Shown: one piece after another, positions 1 to 9,546 of the stretch | Numbering within the stretch: the first letter of the stretch is position 1 | Layout of the letters: each line of letters starts with the position of its first letter | From: Pseudomonas purpurea | GTDB taxonomy: Bacteria; Pseudomonadota; Gammaproteobacteria; Pseudomonadales; Pseudomonadaceae | DNA: 64,000 nt | NCBI RefSeq assembly: GCF_039908635.1 | Contig: NZ_CP150918.1 | Location: 5,100,001 to 5,164,000 of the forward strand | Direction: 5' to 3' | Translations under genes and position numbers: made by a program | The notes under the pieces: generated by a model | Told to the model about the DNA's origin: nothing | The model's database searches: none | What the model saw: only the letters and a program-made list of their open reading frames with translations

Positions 1-395
1 GATGGCCAGCGGTGGCTGGGAAGGCTACAACCTGGTGATCCACGAACTGGCGCACAAACTCGACATGCTCAACGGCGACGCCAATGGCTTGCCACCGTTA
101 CACGGCGACATGCGCGTCAGTGACTGGGCACAGGTGATGCAACAGGCCCTACGACGACCTGAACCGGCAACTGGACCACAACCCGGACGCCGAAACAGCG
201 ATTGACCCTTACGCCGCGGAAAACCCGGCCGAGTTCTTCGCCGTAACCAGTGAATACTTCTTCAGCGCCCCGGATTTGCTGCACGACACTTATCCACAGG
301 TCTACCGGCAACTGACGCTGTTTTACCGCCAGGACCCGCTGAGCCGCCTACGGCAACTGCAAGCCGAACACCCGGCTTATCGCGAACACGACTAA
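1..395 (+). pseudogene. mtfA: MtfA-like zinc peptidase, 3' part, frameshifted
   Basis: The 5' end lies outside the window. The first frame carries the zinc-binding motif HELAHK followed by LDMLNGDANG, typical of the MtfA/M90 family of cytosolic zinc peptidases (in E. coli MtfA binds the Mlc repressor and so affects glucose PTS genes). That frame is lost at about 147-149, where one extra C in the run GGCCC shifts reading. The family C-terminus continues in the next frame from the TAC at 150, with YDDLNRQLDHN, then IDPYAAENPAEFFAV and SEYFFSAPDLL, to the TAA at 393-395. Removing one C restores a continuous protein. The frameshift matches three others in this window and is probably a sequencing error, not a true pseudogene. 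Family identification is firm; the physiological role in Pseudomonas is inferred. Confidence 0.8.
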
Positions 396-507
396 GGTCT
401 GTACGACCCTTGGTACGTGGCATCGACGGCAGAATATGCCTATAATCGCCGCCACTTTTTGGTCAATCCGGCCAAGTCATTTGGCCAACTTACGGGGGCA
501 CCGCCCA

Positions 508-1035
508 ATGAGCTACAGCAAGATTCCGGCTGGCAAAGACCTGCCGAACGACATCTACGTCGCGATCGAGATTCCGGCCAACCACGCGCCGATCAAATAC
601 GAAATCGACAAAGACAGCGATTGCCTGTTCGTTGACCGTTTCATGGCCACCCCAATGTTCTACCCGGCCAACTACGGCTTCATCCCGAACACCCTGGCTG
701 ACGACGGTGACCCGCTGGACGTGCTGGTAGTGACCCCTTACCCGGTTGCTCCAGGCTCGGTTATCCGCGCCCGTCCGGTCGGCATCCTGAACATGACCGA
801 CGACGGCGGCGGCGATGCCAAAGTCATCGCAGTCCCACACGACAAGCTGTCCCAGCTGTACGTGGACGTGAAGGAATACACCGACCTGCCACCGCTGCTG
901 ATCCAGCAGATCGAGCACTTCTTCGCGAACTACAAAGACCTCGAAAAAGGCAAATGGGTGAAGATTGAAGGCTGGGCTGGCGCAGAAGCCGCTCGCGCCG
1001 AGATCATGAAGTCGGTTGCGGCCTACAAAGGCTAA
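508..1035 (+). CDS. ppa: Inorganic pyrophosphatase
   Basis: Encodes a 175-residue cytosolic family I inorganic pyrophosphatase, which hydrolyses PPi to two phosphates and so pulls biosynthetic reactions forward. The start at 508 gives the family N-terminus [23 protein letters not shown]; an upstream in-frame ATG at 436 would add 24 residues not seen in the family. A G-rich stretch at 494-497 is the likely ribosome-binding site. Visible signature features are the substrate-site KYEIDK segment, the metal-binding DGDPLDVLV segment (the classic D-[SGDN]-D-[PE]-[LIVMF]-D motif), and the later KVIAVP strand. The length matches bacterial hexameric enzymes (about 175). It is followed closely by an intrinsic terminator and appears to be monocistronic. 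Confidence 0.97.
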   Translation: MSYSKIPAGKDLPNDIYVAIEIPANHAPIKYEIDKDSDCLFVDRFMATPMFYPANYGFIPNTLADDGDPLDVLVVTPYPVAPGSVIRARPVGILNMTDDGGGDAKVIAVPHDKLSQLYVDVKEYTDLPPLLIQQIEHFFANYKDLEKGKWVKIEGWAGAEAARAEIMKSVAAYKG

Positions 1036-1072
1036 GCAGCAGCGGCACGCTTTGAGCCGCATACGTCAAGAA

Positions 1073-1097
1073 ACCCCGGCCTGACCGGGGTTTTTTT
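1073..1097 (+). terminator. Intrinsic terminator of ppa
   Basis: Stem AACCCCGG/CCGGGGTT with a short CTGA-type loop, followed by a run of T residues, 38 bases after the ppa stop codon. Confidence 0.9.
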
Positions 1098-1112
1098 ATG
1101 CTCGGGAAACAT

Positions 1113-1133
1113 CAATAAACAGATTGTTTATTG
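1113..1133. promoter_or_regulatory. Perfect inverted repeat, candidate operator O1 of the S24 repressor
   Basis: CAATAAACA - GAT - TGTTTATTG: nine-base perfect arms round a three-base spacer, about 130 bases before the repressor gene start. The symmetry and size suit a dimeric HTH repressor. That the downstream regulator binds here is inferred. Confidence 0.55.
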
Positions 1134-1209
1134 AGTAATCGGCAAAGCGTTTAGCCACGTTTAAATACCCTCGCAACAGCCTCCGCCCATCACAAAAACT
1201 TCCTGCGAA

Positions 1210-1230
1210 AAATGAACCAGTTGTTTATTT
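1210..1230. promoter_or_regulatory. Imperfect copy of the same palindrome, candidate operator O2
   Basis: AAATGAACC - AGT - TGTTTATTT. The right arm matches the right arm of the upstream palindrome at 8 of 9 positions, the left arm at 6 of 9, and the three-base spacer is kept. It lies 97 bases after O1 (centre to centre) and about 45 bases before the repressor start, where it could overlap the promoter. Confidence 0.45.
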
Positions 1231-1264
1231 AAACGCCCGACACTCGTCAGTAGACTCCGTGTTC

Positions 1265-2017
1265 ATGAAAAAGAAAAAAACATGCGGCCCGCGCTTCAGG
1301 GCGTTGCTCAAAGAGGTGGGCATCAAACCTTCGGAATTTGCCACGTTCTGCAACGTCGATCCGCAGCACGTCAACAACTGGTATCACCGCGGTGTGCCGG
1401 ATTACCGAATGGAAGAAATTGCCGGGTTGCTGTCGGTCACCAGTAAATGGCTGAGTACCGGCGAAGGCCCGAAACACACGAGCCCGTTGTACTCCCTGGA
1501 CCACCCGGGCCAATTGTTTGAAGCGGCGGAGGTCAAAGGTGTCTACACCGTCAACCTGCATTCGGCCGACGTCGAACTCCCGCTGTACAAGGAAACCCCG
1601 ATCAGCCCCGGCGCCAGCCAAAACCACGTGATCGAAGTCCCCGGGCAATCCATTCGCCTGCCCCGGCGGCACATGGAAAGCCTGGAAATCGATCCTGACC
1701 AGGCCATCTGTGTACCGATGATCGGCAACAGCATGGCGGAGAAAATCGACGACGGCTCGATCATCGCCCTCGACCGTGGCCTGACCCAGGTCGTCGACGG
1801 CGAAATCTACGCCCTGGAACACGATGGCATGCTGCGCGTGAAGTACCTGCACCGCATGCCCGGCAACGCCCTGCGCCTGCGCAGCCACAACAGTGCCGAA
1901 TACCCCGACGAACTGTTCAGCGCCGAACAGATCCAGCATCAAAACATCCACATTATGGGCTGGGTCTTCTGGTGGTCCACCCTCAACAAACGCCGACCGC
2001 CAGTGCCGTTCACCTGA
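1265..2017 (+). CDS. S24/LexA-like phage-type transcriptional repressor
   Basis: About 250 residues. The N-terminal part (residues about 10-65) is an HTH domain: ALLKEVGIKPSEFATFCNV then a recognition-helix region HVNNWYHRGVP and the 'KWLSTGEG' end typical of CI/C2-like repressors. The C-terminal half is an S24 peptidase fold with GNSM (catalytic Ser about residue 156) and Lys about residue 193 in LRVKYLHR, as in LexA/CI self-cleaving repressors. This suggests SOS-responsive autocleavage, which is inference. An in-frame GTG two codons earlier (1259) is possible, but the ATG at 1265 followed by a lysine-rich start is preferred; no strong Shine-Dalgarno is visible. Two related palindromes lie upstream and an intrinsic terminator lies about 215 bases downstream. 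No phage structural genes follow, so this is either a stand-alone regulator or a leftover of a lost element. Confidence 0.85.
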   Translation: MKKKKTCGPRFRALLKEVGIKPSEFATFCNVDPQHVNNWYHRGVPDYRMEEIAGLLSVTSKWLSTGEGPKHTSPLYSLDHPGQLFEAAEVKGVYTVNLHSADVELPLYKETPISPGASQNHVIEVPGQSIRLPRRHMESLEIDPDQAICVPMIGNSMAEKIDDGSIIALDRGLTQVVDGEIYALEHDGMLRVKYLHRMPGNALRLRSHNSAEYPDELFSAEQIQHQNIHIMGWVFWWSTLNKRRPPVPFT

Positions 2018-2233
2018 GACCACAACGCTCTGCCCCGCACTTCCCACTGGGCATGACCGAAAAAAATCAGTATGCTGCGCCCCACATTGGCATCAACCCG
2101 CCCAGCGCCGGTTAGACCGCCCCGACAAGGCAGATGACTTTCTCGCCAAGTCCCACAGCCGGACGCAAGATCCGGGTGTACGTTTTGAAGGCTGGTAGGG
2201 TTTACCAAAAATAAACCAAGCCAGTCCCCGAGA

Positions 2234-2256
2234 AGCCGGCCACAAGCCGGCTTTTT
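2234..2256 (+). terminator. Intrinsic terminator
   Basis: Stem AGCCGGC - CACAA - GCCGGCT followed by TTTT. It ends transcription from the S24 repressor or from a small RNA in the preceding stretch. Confidence 0.85.
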
Positions 2257-2341
2257 AATGTCCGCAGGAAAGCATACCCATCGTCTGAAACACTGAAACC
2301 TGAGGAATCAGAGGTTGTCGGGCAACGGAGCAATTGCTACC

Positions 2342-2361
2342 GTAATGACAAACGTCATTAC
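2342..2361. promoter_or_regulatory. RelB operator candidate
   Basis: Perfect palindrome GTAATGAC - AAAC - GTCATTAC, ending 12 bases before the antitoxin start codon. Type II antitoxins of the RelB class typically autoregulate by binding such repeats over their own promoter. Confidence 0.7.
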
Positions 2362-2373
2362 AGGTATTTCACC

Positions 2374-2613
2374 ATGGCTTCCATCAACATTCGCATTGAC
2401 GATGACTTGAAGCAGCGTTCCTTCGCCGAACTGGAAAAGCTCGGGGTAACCCCTTCCGAGCTATTGCGCCAAACCCTTCAATACGTCGCCGAACGCGGCA
2501 AGCTGCCATTCAAACCCGCGCTATTCAGCGAAGAGGATGAAGCACTGATAGCCGCGGTCACAGAACGTCTTGCCGCGCCTCAGCGAGTCAAGGTCAGTCT
2601 GGATGACCTATAG
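2374..2613 (+). CDS. relB: RelB/DinJ-family antitoxin
   Basis: 79 residues. The N-terminus, MASINIRIDDDLKQRSFAELEKLG, followed by VTPSELLRQTLQYV, is a ribbon-helix-helix DNA-binding domain of the RelB/DinJ type; the acidic C-terminal half (SEEDEALIAAVTERL) is the usual toxin-wrapping segment. It should neutralise the RelE-like toxin encoded by the overlapping next gene and repress the pair through the palindrome just upstream. The 11-base overlap with the toxin gene implies translational coupling and keeps antitoxin in excess. Identification rests on domain pattern and gene order. The partner family could also be called YafQ/ParE-like, but the arrangement is classic relBE. Confidence 0.88.
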   Translation: MASINIRIDDDLKQRSFAELEKLGVTPSELLRQTLQYVAERGKLPFKPALFSEEDEALIAAVTERLAAPQRVKVSLDDL

Positions 2614-2899
2614 CCTCGAATTCGACCGGCGCGCACTGAAAGAGTGGCAAAAGCTGGGAGATACGTTGCGCCAACAGTTCAAGAAAAAGCTCTTCGAAGT
2701 CCTCGAAAACCCTCGCATTGAAGCCAATCGGCTTCGCCAACTGCCTGACTGCTACAAACTCAAATTGCGCAGCGCCGGTTACCGGCTGATCTATCAGGTC
2801 CTCGACCAGGAAGTGGTGGTTTTTGTGGTCGCCATCGGTAAGCGCGAACGCGAAGCCGCTTACCAGGACGCACAAGATCGAATCTCGCCCAACTCCTGA
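2603..2899 (+). CDS. relE: RelE-family mRNA interferase toxin
   Basis: 98 residues starting at the ATG at 2603, inside the end of relB (11-base overlap). An upstream in-frame start at 2570 would add 11 non-conserved residues. The family pattern is clear: MTYSLEFDRRALKEWQKL at the start, then LRQQFKKKL, RLRQLPDCYKLKLR, and the core strand AGYRLIYQV followed by VVFVVAIGKRER. RelE toxins enter the ribosomal A site and cleave mRNA; basic residues and the YRLIY strand form the active surface. It is co-transcribed with the antitoxin, and the module sits next to the large helicase gene in an accessory stretch. The toxin looks full length and intact. Confidence 0.9.
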   Translation: MTYSLEFDRRALKEWQKLGDTLRQQFKKKLFEVLENPRIEANRLRQLPDCYKLKLRSAGYRLIYQVLDQEVVVFVVAIGKREREAAYQDAQDRISPNS

Positions 2900-2971
2900 G
2901 GTCGCTGCCAGGGTCCAGAGAAACGCTTACCGTGGATCCTTTTATGGACCCAAGTGCAGGGTAAACTCGCA

Positions 2972-2992
2972 TCCGTGCCGTAAAGGCACGGA
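2972..2992. terminator. Hairpin between relE and the helicase gene end
   Basis: TCCGTGCC - GTAAA - GGCACGGA, perfect eight-base stem between two convergent genes. There is no strong T tract, so function as a terminator is only possible. Confidence 0.4.
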
Positions 2993-3014
2993 CCTAGTTT
3001 CAGCAAGCTGGCAG

Positions 3015-6000
3015 TTACTGCTCGCTAATTACAAGCAATACATCGTCAATGTATCGCCCCTCCGCACCATCTGTGCCATTACGTAAATACCCTGGAATCA
3101 TCTGCTGAAACTCAATACGGTCGGAAGGAAGAAACTCAAGCAATGCTTCCAACATCGCCGGCCTCAATAGCCGCTGGTTTACAGGAACCTCTGGCAGATT
3201 CGGCCGGATCACATTCTCTTCAAGCCAGACCAACTTCTCTCGCAGGCTGTAGTTACCCTCAAGGGTAATACGCTCAGCGTGCTCGCTCTGCTCATCTGCC
3301 ACTTGCTGGATCGAAACCTCTTCAGATTCCGTACTCCCCCCCTCGACCTCTACAGCTGGCTCGGTTCGCAACCGCGCAAGCTCCTGAAGGATGGGTTCGA
3401 TTTGCACACGGGCATTACGGAACCAGTCCACCGACCAAATGCGGCGAATATTCCAGCCCAATTGCTCCAACACGCTTTGACGCAGACGATCACGGTCACG
3501 CGCTGACTTGGCCGAATGATATGCCGCACCGTCGCATTCAATCCCCATCAGGTAGCGACCGGGCTGCCCTGGATCACGTACCGCCAGATCAATGAAGAAA
3601 CCAGCAACACCAACCTGGGGCTCGCATTGATAGCCATGACGAGACAGCATCTCAATGACAGCCACTTCGAAATCACTGTCGGGAGCACGTTCAGACTCTT
3701 TGATGTGCGGCATGCGGCCGGACTCAGCGAAATGCAGAAAATCACGCAGTGCCTGCACGCCTCTGCTGGAAGTACCGGTCACCACTACATCGGTCGAGCT
3801 AAACGAGGAGAACACCTGCATGCGCTTCTTGGAGCGGGTATACAGCACGTTCAAACGTCGCCATCCGCTGGCACCGTTAATCGGGCCAAAACGCTGAGGA
3901 ACGGTACCGCCTACCTCCATAGGGCCGTAGGTGCCGGAGATGTAAATAACATCTCGCTCATCACCCTGGACGTTTTCCAGGTTCTTGATAAACAGTGGCT
4001 CATCCTGACTTTGATTACGGTCCAATGCGACTTGCAGTTGCGGGCTTTGTTTGGCCAGATGCTCAAGCATCCGCTCGATTTGATCAGCCTGTTTGACGTT
4101 CATGGCCACCACACCTAGCGACTCATCGGGGCGGTGAATAACGTGGTGCTCGATGGCTTTGGCGACAACCTCGGCTTCTTCGATATTGCGTTGCTCGACA
4201 AAACGCCCGCGAGGCACTCTGACAAACTTGACGCCAAATTCGGTTGATTCACGGTGCGGTGATGGGTACACCACCAAATTGCTTTCATAGAAGGCTTTGT
4301 TGGAGAAAGCAATTAGGCTCTCGTGACGGGAACGGTAGTGCCAACGTAGACGTCGCAGCTTGAACAACGGCATGGCTGCTTCCAAAATGCTTTCCGAGTC
4401 CTCGGCCAATGATGCATCTGTTTCATCGGTATCCGAATCGCCACCATTGCGGGAAAAGAAGTTCGTCGGTGGCAGCTGTTTCGGGTCACCCACGACCACT
4501 AGCTGTTTACCTCGGGCGATGCTACCCAATGCTTCCTCCGGGCGCATTTGAGAGGCTTCATCCATGACAACCAAATCGAACTCGACGTGCCCAGCTGGTA
4601 AATATTGAGCAACGGCCATTGGCGACATCATGAAGCAGGGTTTGAGGCCTTGTAGCGCTTCAGCTGCACGGTTCATCAGGCTGCGGATCGGAACATGCCG
4701 TGTCTTTTTCTCAGCCTCGCGCTGCAGCAAAGCCAGTTGCGTAAAGTCTCTGACCGCTCCATGACTATTTCCGACAGGAATATTGTTCTGACTAATACGT
4801 GAAGAAACCTGCTCACGTTGAAGATGCTTGAGCTGCTCATCGATATCAGCGAACCGAGCGCGGATGGCCTCCTGTTCTTTGCCCGAAAACTGACCCAGAG
4901 AGGGGTCAAGCTCAAGGATTTTCAATGCCCAGCTGTCAAGAAGCCCGAGCAGACAGGCATCAATGCAACGCTCAGAAACCAGCTTTTGCGTCTCGATTGC
5001 TTCGACGACGCTCTCAAACCCTAACTCGACCAGGTGCAAACGCAAGCGGCGGTACTCGAACCAATGGTCGAGCAGATCGGGGTTCTGAGCGGCCCAGGAC
5101 AGACGACTGGCCATGGGCTCGAAATCTGCTTTCTCAATGGACTGCCACCACTGATCAGCAATAACCGCAGCGCTTTGGAAAAACGCTTCCAGTGCCTGCT
5201 CCCAGATATCTACAGTTTGCGCGAGCGCTGTACCTTGTTGATGCCAATGGAGTATCAGCTCCTCGGCTTCCTTTGATGTGCACGCAGTCAACTGCGGAAC
5301 GAGAATATCCCGAATCGGCAACGCCAAAATGGGCTGAACGAAGGCAACTGTATGCCGCCAGGTCGTCAAGCGAGGTCGAGCCGCTGAAAGGTTGTCTACC
5401 CGAGGGAGCTCTTCACCTAGCAAGCAGGTTTGTAGCACTGCGTCGCTTTGCAGTGCCGCCGAGCGGGGCCCTGCCAACTTTCCACGGCCTGAATCAACTG
5501 CAGCAGTTGCCCCATTGTGGGCTTCTCTTCGCTGACTACGGGTAATAAAGAGCGTAGAGGGGTTCCGATATCCTTGATAAGGCGAACATACAGTCCCTGT
5601 GGAGCGAGCAAATCCTCCGAACGCAAATCATGACTGTCAAAAGGCAACAGCTCTTCCAGGTCCAGCCGATGATTTAGAACATCCATCAGGTAGGTTTCGA
5701 GTTCCGCGCTATCGCCGGAAACACCGGCCAGTAGTTCCCCTTCGACCTTAAGCAGGTACTCCGCAACCCATACCTTTGCACCGAATCCACGTCCGCATTC
5801 AGCCCGCAAGAGCTTGTACCAACCCCGCAAGCGCTTGAGTGCGTCGATCGGAGTATCAAGTCCTTGGAAATGCTCACCCAGATTTTCGGTGAACGCTTTG
5901 TTTTCATTCAGTTGACTGTGCTTTTTCAAATAGGCAATGACATCAGGCAAGACCACCAGAAGCTGGTTCAGCTTGAGCCCTGGTCGCGCCATGGCCAAGA

Positions 6001-8959
6001 TTTCGGCTTTAGCAGAGCGCCATTGCCCCTTGAACCAGCGGAAAAGTGATTTATCTGCCAGAACCCGACTCAAATCTTCCAGTCGCGTATGACCAGGCAA
6101 TCGTTCCAGCGTGAAATGACTCGCAGCCTGCTCCTGCAACTGCTTGATGACCGGGATGTCACTGTCCAACTCTACGAGCAACCCGTCCAAGGTCTCGTCT
6201 TCGAAGCGTTTATGGCGAAGAGGTGCCAAATCCTCGGGCATCGCCGCGAGCATTTGTAGAAAGAGCACCACTTGTTCAATGCCGATAAAATCGCTTCGCA
6301 AGCCTTGAACCGCAGCCCCTTCCGCCAACAACTGAATCAGCCTTTGAACGCGTGGAGCCAGCTCCAGTAACTCCTCAGCCTCTTCGATCACATCCAGCAA
6401 GACATTAAGTGACAGGGTCTCATCACCGTTATGCAGACGTATGGCCGCGCAGGCTTTTTTGATAGCAGCTATCGCTTGCCCAGAGCCAATAACATCAGCG
6501 CGCAATGATCGAGCTAGTACACCCTGCTCGTCCAACAAGGAGTCCATACCTTGCAGCCAAAGCTTCAATGCCTCGCAGGACTCGATATCCAGTCGTCCTA
6601 ACAGATCCCAATCCTCATCACCTTTAGGTAATGTAAGAACCGGAATTGAAGCGGCTAAATCTCGCAACTGATCTGGGCTGTAGGTTTCCAGCACAGCTAC
6701 CTGTAGCTGTTCTGCTAATTGAGGACGAAGAGTCGCTAGACGACTCAGCGCCTGCTGAGCCAGGGAGAGATTTTCTAGAAGTACAGAGCGCTCAGCACCA
6801 GTCACACGCGTTTTTGTGCTGCCAAACCACGGGTGCGTTTCAAGTTTGCCCGCGTGGCCAGCTTCCTCAGCTGTCTTGCGATAGATGTGTGCATAAAAGC
6901 CGGCCTGCTCTCGCAAATGCATTTTATCGATTCGCGCCTCCGACTCCGGGTGCAGGTCGGAAGGTTTAATCGACAACGCCTCACGCAAACGCGTTGCCTG
7001 CATTAGCACCTCATGAACACTCATCCCCGACTCTTCGAACTGAGCATGGAGATGATGTACGTGCTTGTTGAGCTGCTGCTTCAATCGCTCATAGTTGGCA
7101 ATCAGATCCGCCAGTTGCTTGGGCGAGCGAAAGCCACCGCTGTTCTGAATACGTTGCCGGATGCTATCGATAACAGCGCTCTTTTGACTCTTATGACTAT
7201 GCAGCTCCAGACAAAAATCGCCTAACCCTGCCCTTGTCAGACGGGTTTTGACCACCTCAAGCGCTGCGCGCTTCTCCGCAACGAACAACACTTTTTTGCC
7301 TTGGGCCAGTGCCGCAGCAATCATGTTGGTGATGGTCTGAGACTTCCCTGTACCGGGTGGCCCCTCGATCACAAGATCATCCCCGCGAATCACGTCTATC
7401 AATGCGCTGTGCTGAGAGCTGTCAGCGTCATCAATTAGAGGAAACTGCAGGTGAATCTGCTCAATGTCGTCTATTGAATGCTCGACGCAAAATGCGCCTT
7501 GCTTTCCTGTCGAATCGGCCGGTAAACCGTCCATCCCTGTTAGCCGCTTAACCAGGCCATGATCCAGCAACGATTGGTCTTTCCAACGACCTGGATCAAG
7601 GTCGAGATACATCATCAACTTGCCAAACTCGAACAAGCCAAGCGATGCGTAACGATGAACCTTCCAGTCAGGTTTAACCTTCAGCACCGTTTCAACAATG
7701 CGCTCGAAGTATTCCTCGGGCGTGCTGTCGTCGGTTATCCGCGGTAGCGCGATACCAAAATCGACGCGAAGCTTTTCCCGTAATGAAAGGTTGGTAAGAA
7801 TGTCTTCGCCAGTAGGATGTACGCGGTATTCGAACGTCGCGGTTTGAGGATTGAGTTTGCCTTTCTCCAGGTTCACTGGCACCAACATCAGCGGCGCTAG
7901 GCGGGTGCTGTCTTTACCTGCGACTGAGTCACTCCACTCCAGGAACCCGAGCGCAAGATAAAGAATGTTCGCGCCCGTTTCCTCGAGAGCCGATCGCGAC
8001 TGGGTATACAGAATCTGTAGCCGCGACTCCATCTCCACGGGGTAATAGAGCGTCTGAATCGCGTCGTCTGAATGCTTACCTATTTGCCCGCTTTCAGGGG
8101 GCAGTGGTAGCTCATAGCTGGTCGCTATACCAAGGATCTGCGCCCAGACTTCTGCCGTAGGCTGTTTCTTTAACTCAACAACTGCGCCTGTTTTTTCGTC
8201 CAGTTTCAAAAAGCCGTGGGTAAGGAGCTGCCTTTCCGTTGGTTCAGGAACAGCAGCAAATCGCATGGATTTTTCATCTGCCAAGGTATTGAACAGGTGA
8301 TCCGGCAACTCATCAATAATCCGTACGAAACGTTTGGAGCGCGCATGTGAAAAGTTCAGCAGCCGATTGCGGGCGCTGAGGTCGAGAAGCCTACTTCTCA
8401 GCTTCTCTAGGCTTTCCGGTATCTCGCTTGGGGGGGTATCAAGGTCATCCCAATCGATAAGAGGCGCTGTTTCAATGGACTTTGAACGTCCCTTGGACTC
8501 GGTATCGAACCGGTAAACCGACCCTCCCCGGCCGCCGCCTTTATTGAGCAGTCCCTGGGTAATGAGCTCGTCGCGAAGGCGCCAGTACTCTTCCTCAGAG
8601 ACGGCGAAATTCTGAAGCTCAGCTCGCCGATCGATCCGGTCCCTGAGTGACTTGTTGCCAACGGCCGTCCCGTCTGCGGGGACCAGTTCCAGTATCCATT
8701 GCAGAACAAGTTCATACCGCTGGATAGCCAATGCTTCAGGGCCTGAGTTCACGTCGATCACCGCTAATTTTTTGGGGCAACTGCCTAATGAGTTTTGTCT
8801 GGGCACGGTAAACCGATGCTCAGCTTCGGCTGGCCGCGATAACAAGATAGGCTTTGTAGGGGCGCTGCCGATTTTTCGGTGCGCTCGAGATGCCATCCTT
8901 GGGAAACAGCGGCCTGCCTGGAGTTTGATGGATGTCACAATATCCAGCACACAGAGCAA
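3015..8959 (-). CDS. DUF4011 / SF1 helicase / Vsr-like endonuclease / DUF3320 giant protein (one frameshift)
   Basis: Two overlapping minus-strand frames make one gene of about 1,980 residues once a single missing base is restored in the GGGCCCC run near 5465-5471. Order of domains: a winged-helix-like region (about residues 75-150), the DUF4011 motif LRSRLLDLSARNRLLNF (about 185), Walker A GPPGTGKSQT (about 530), a long helical insert, Walker B VVMDEASQM and VVGDPKQLPP (about 1465-1490), SF1 motifs including NVQGDERDVIYIS, a Vsr/DUF559-like nuclease with GIECDGAAYHS and a following R-D-R cluster (about 1800), and a C-terminal DUF3320 segment. This architecture is that of predicted single-gene defence proteins (DUF4011-helicase-Vsr, listed as Hhe as I recall). 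The start is uncertain: 8959 is the longest, but conserved-looking sequence begins near 8760. The neighbours relBE and an S24 repressor fit an accessory island. Confidence 0.8.
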
Positions 8960-9058
8960 GGTAAAGGCAAAGTGCCTTGACGCTGCACAAATCCCCGCCT
9001 ACTCGACGATTGGTCAGCAAATCCACCTACACTATTGAAAAACTCCAGCTCAGGTTGA

Positions 9059-9343
9059 TTCTTCATTTCCAACAGTAAAATCTCCGCCAAAAACTGGTAT
9101 GGCAGACTCAACAAACCGGATATTGAGGCAAGAATCTCTGAGTACGGCAATACATTGGTATTACCTCCAGCTTCTTTCGTAGAGAAGATAGATACTTATG
9201 AGTACAAGGATGGCTCTGGCATAGCGCTCCACGTTCCACTGTGGACAGAGGAAGAAGGAATGAGCGACCTGACTCTTTCCCTTGAGTTGATATATGAAGA
9301 AGCCAAAGCAAAGCTTCAAATGACTGATCTTCATGTTCTGTAA
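9059..9343 (+). pseudogene. 5'-truncated small gene, DUF7668-like
   Basis: The open frame begins after a TGA at 9056-9058 and has no ATG near its start; the only available start, TTG at 9155, falls inside the apparent domain. The translated segment contains NWYGRLNKPDIEARISEYG, then LVLPP and VPLWTEEEGMSDLTLSL, ending in DLHVL. This pattern resembles small uncharacterised proteins of the DUF7668 type as I recall them; some of these may be immunity-type proteins. The N-terminal third appears to be missing, so this is most simply a decayed remnant on the edge of the helicase island. If it is expressed from the TTG, the product would be only 62 residues. Base composition is clearly lower in GC than the flanking core genes. 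Confidence 0.45.
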
Positions 9344-9546
9344 AACCCTGCGGCGCGAGCGCCTCGAAGGCGGGGAAGCAGGCTAGCAACGCTTGATGCC
9401 GGTCCAAACCACTGCTCGCCTTGGTCGAGAGCTTGCCAGTCATCTCGCTTAAGTGCTAAATCCAGCCCCTTATAAAGGCCTCATCCTTTATCCGGACTCT
9501 TTTCTCTGGACAGGTGCCGGTATTGCGCTCAACGGGAGCCAAGGAA

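Larger units (their letters stand above)
2018..2373. other. Intergenic stretch, possible sRNA or long 3' UTR
   Basis: No convincing coding sequence was found. The stretch runs from the S24 repressor stop to an intrinsic terminator at 2234-2256, then to the relBE promoter. The roughly 170 bases before the terminator could be the repressor's 3' UTR or a separate small RNA; no known RNA family was recognised. Confidence 0.4.
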
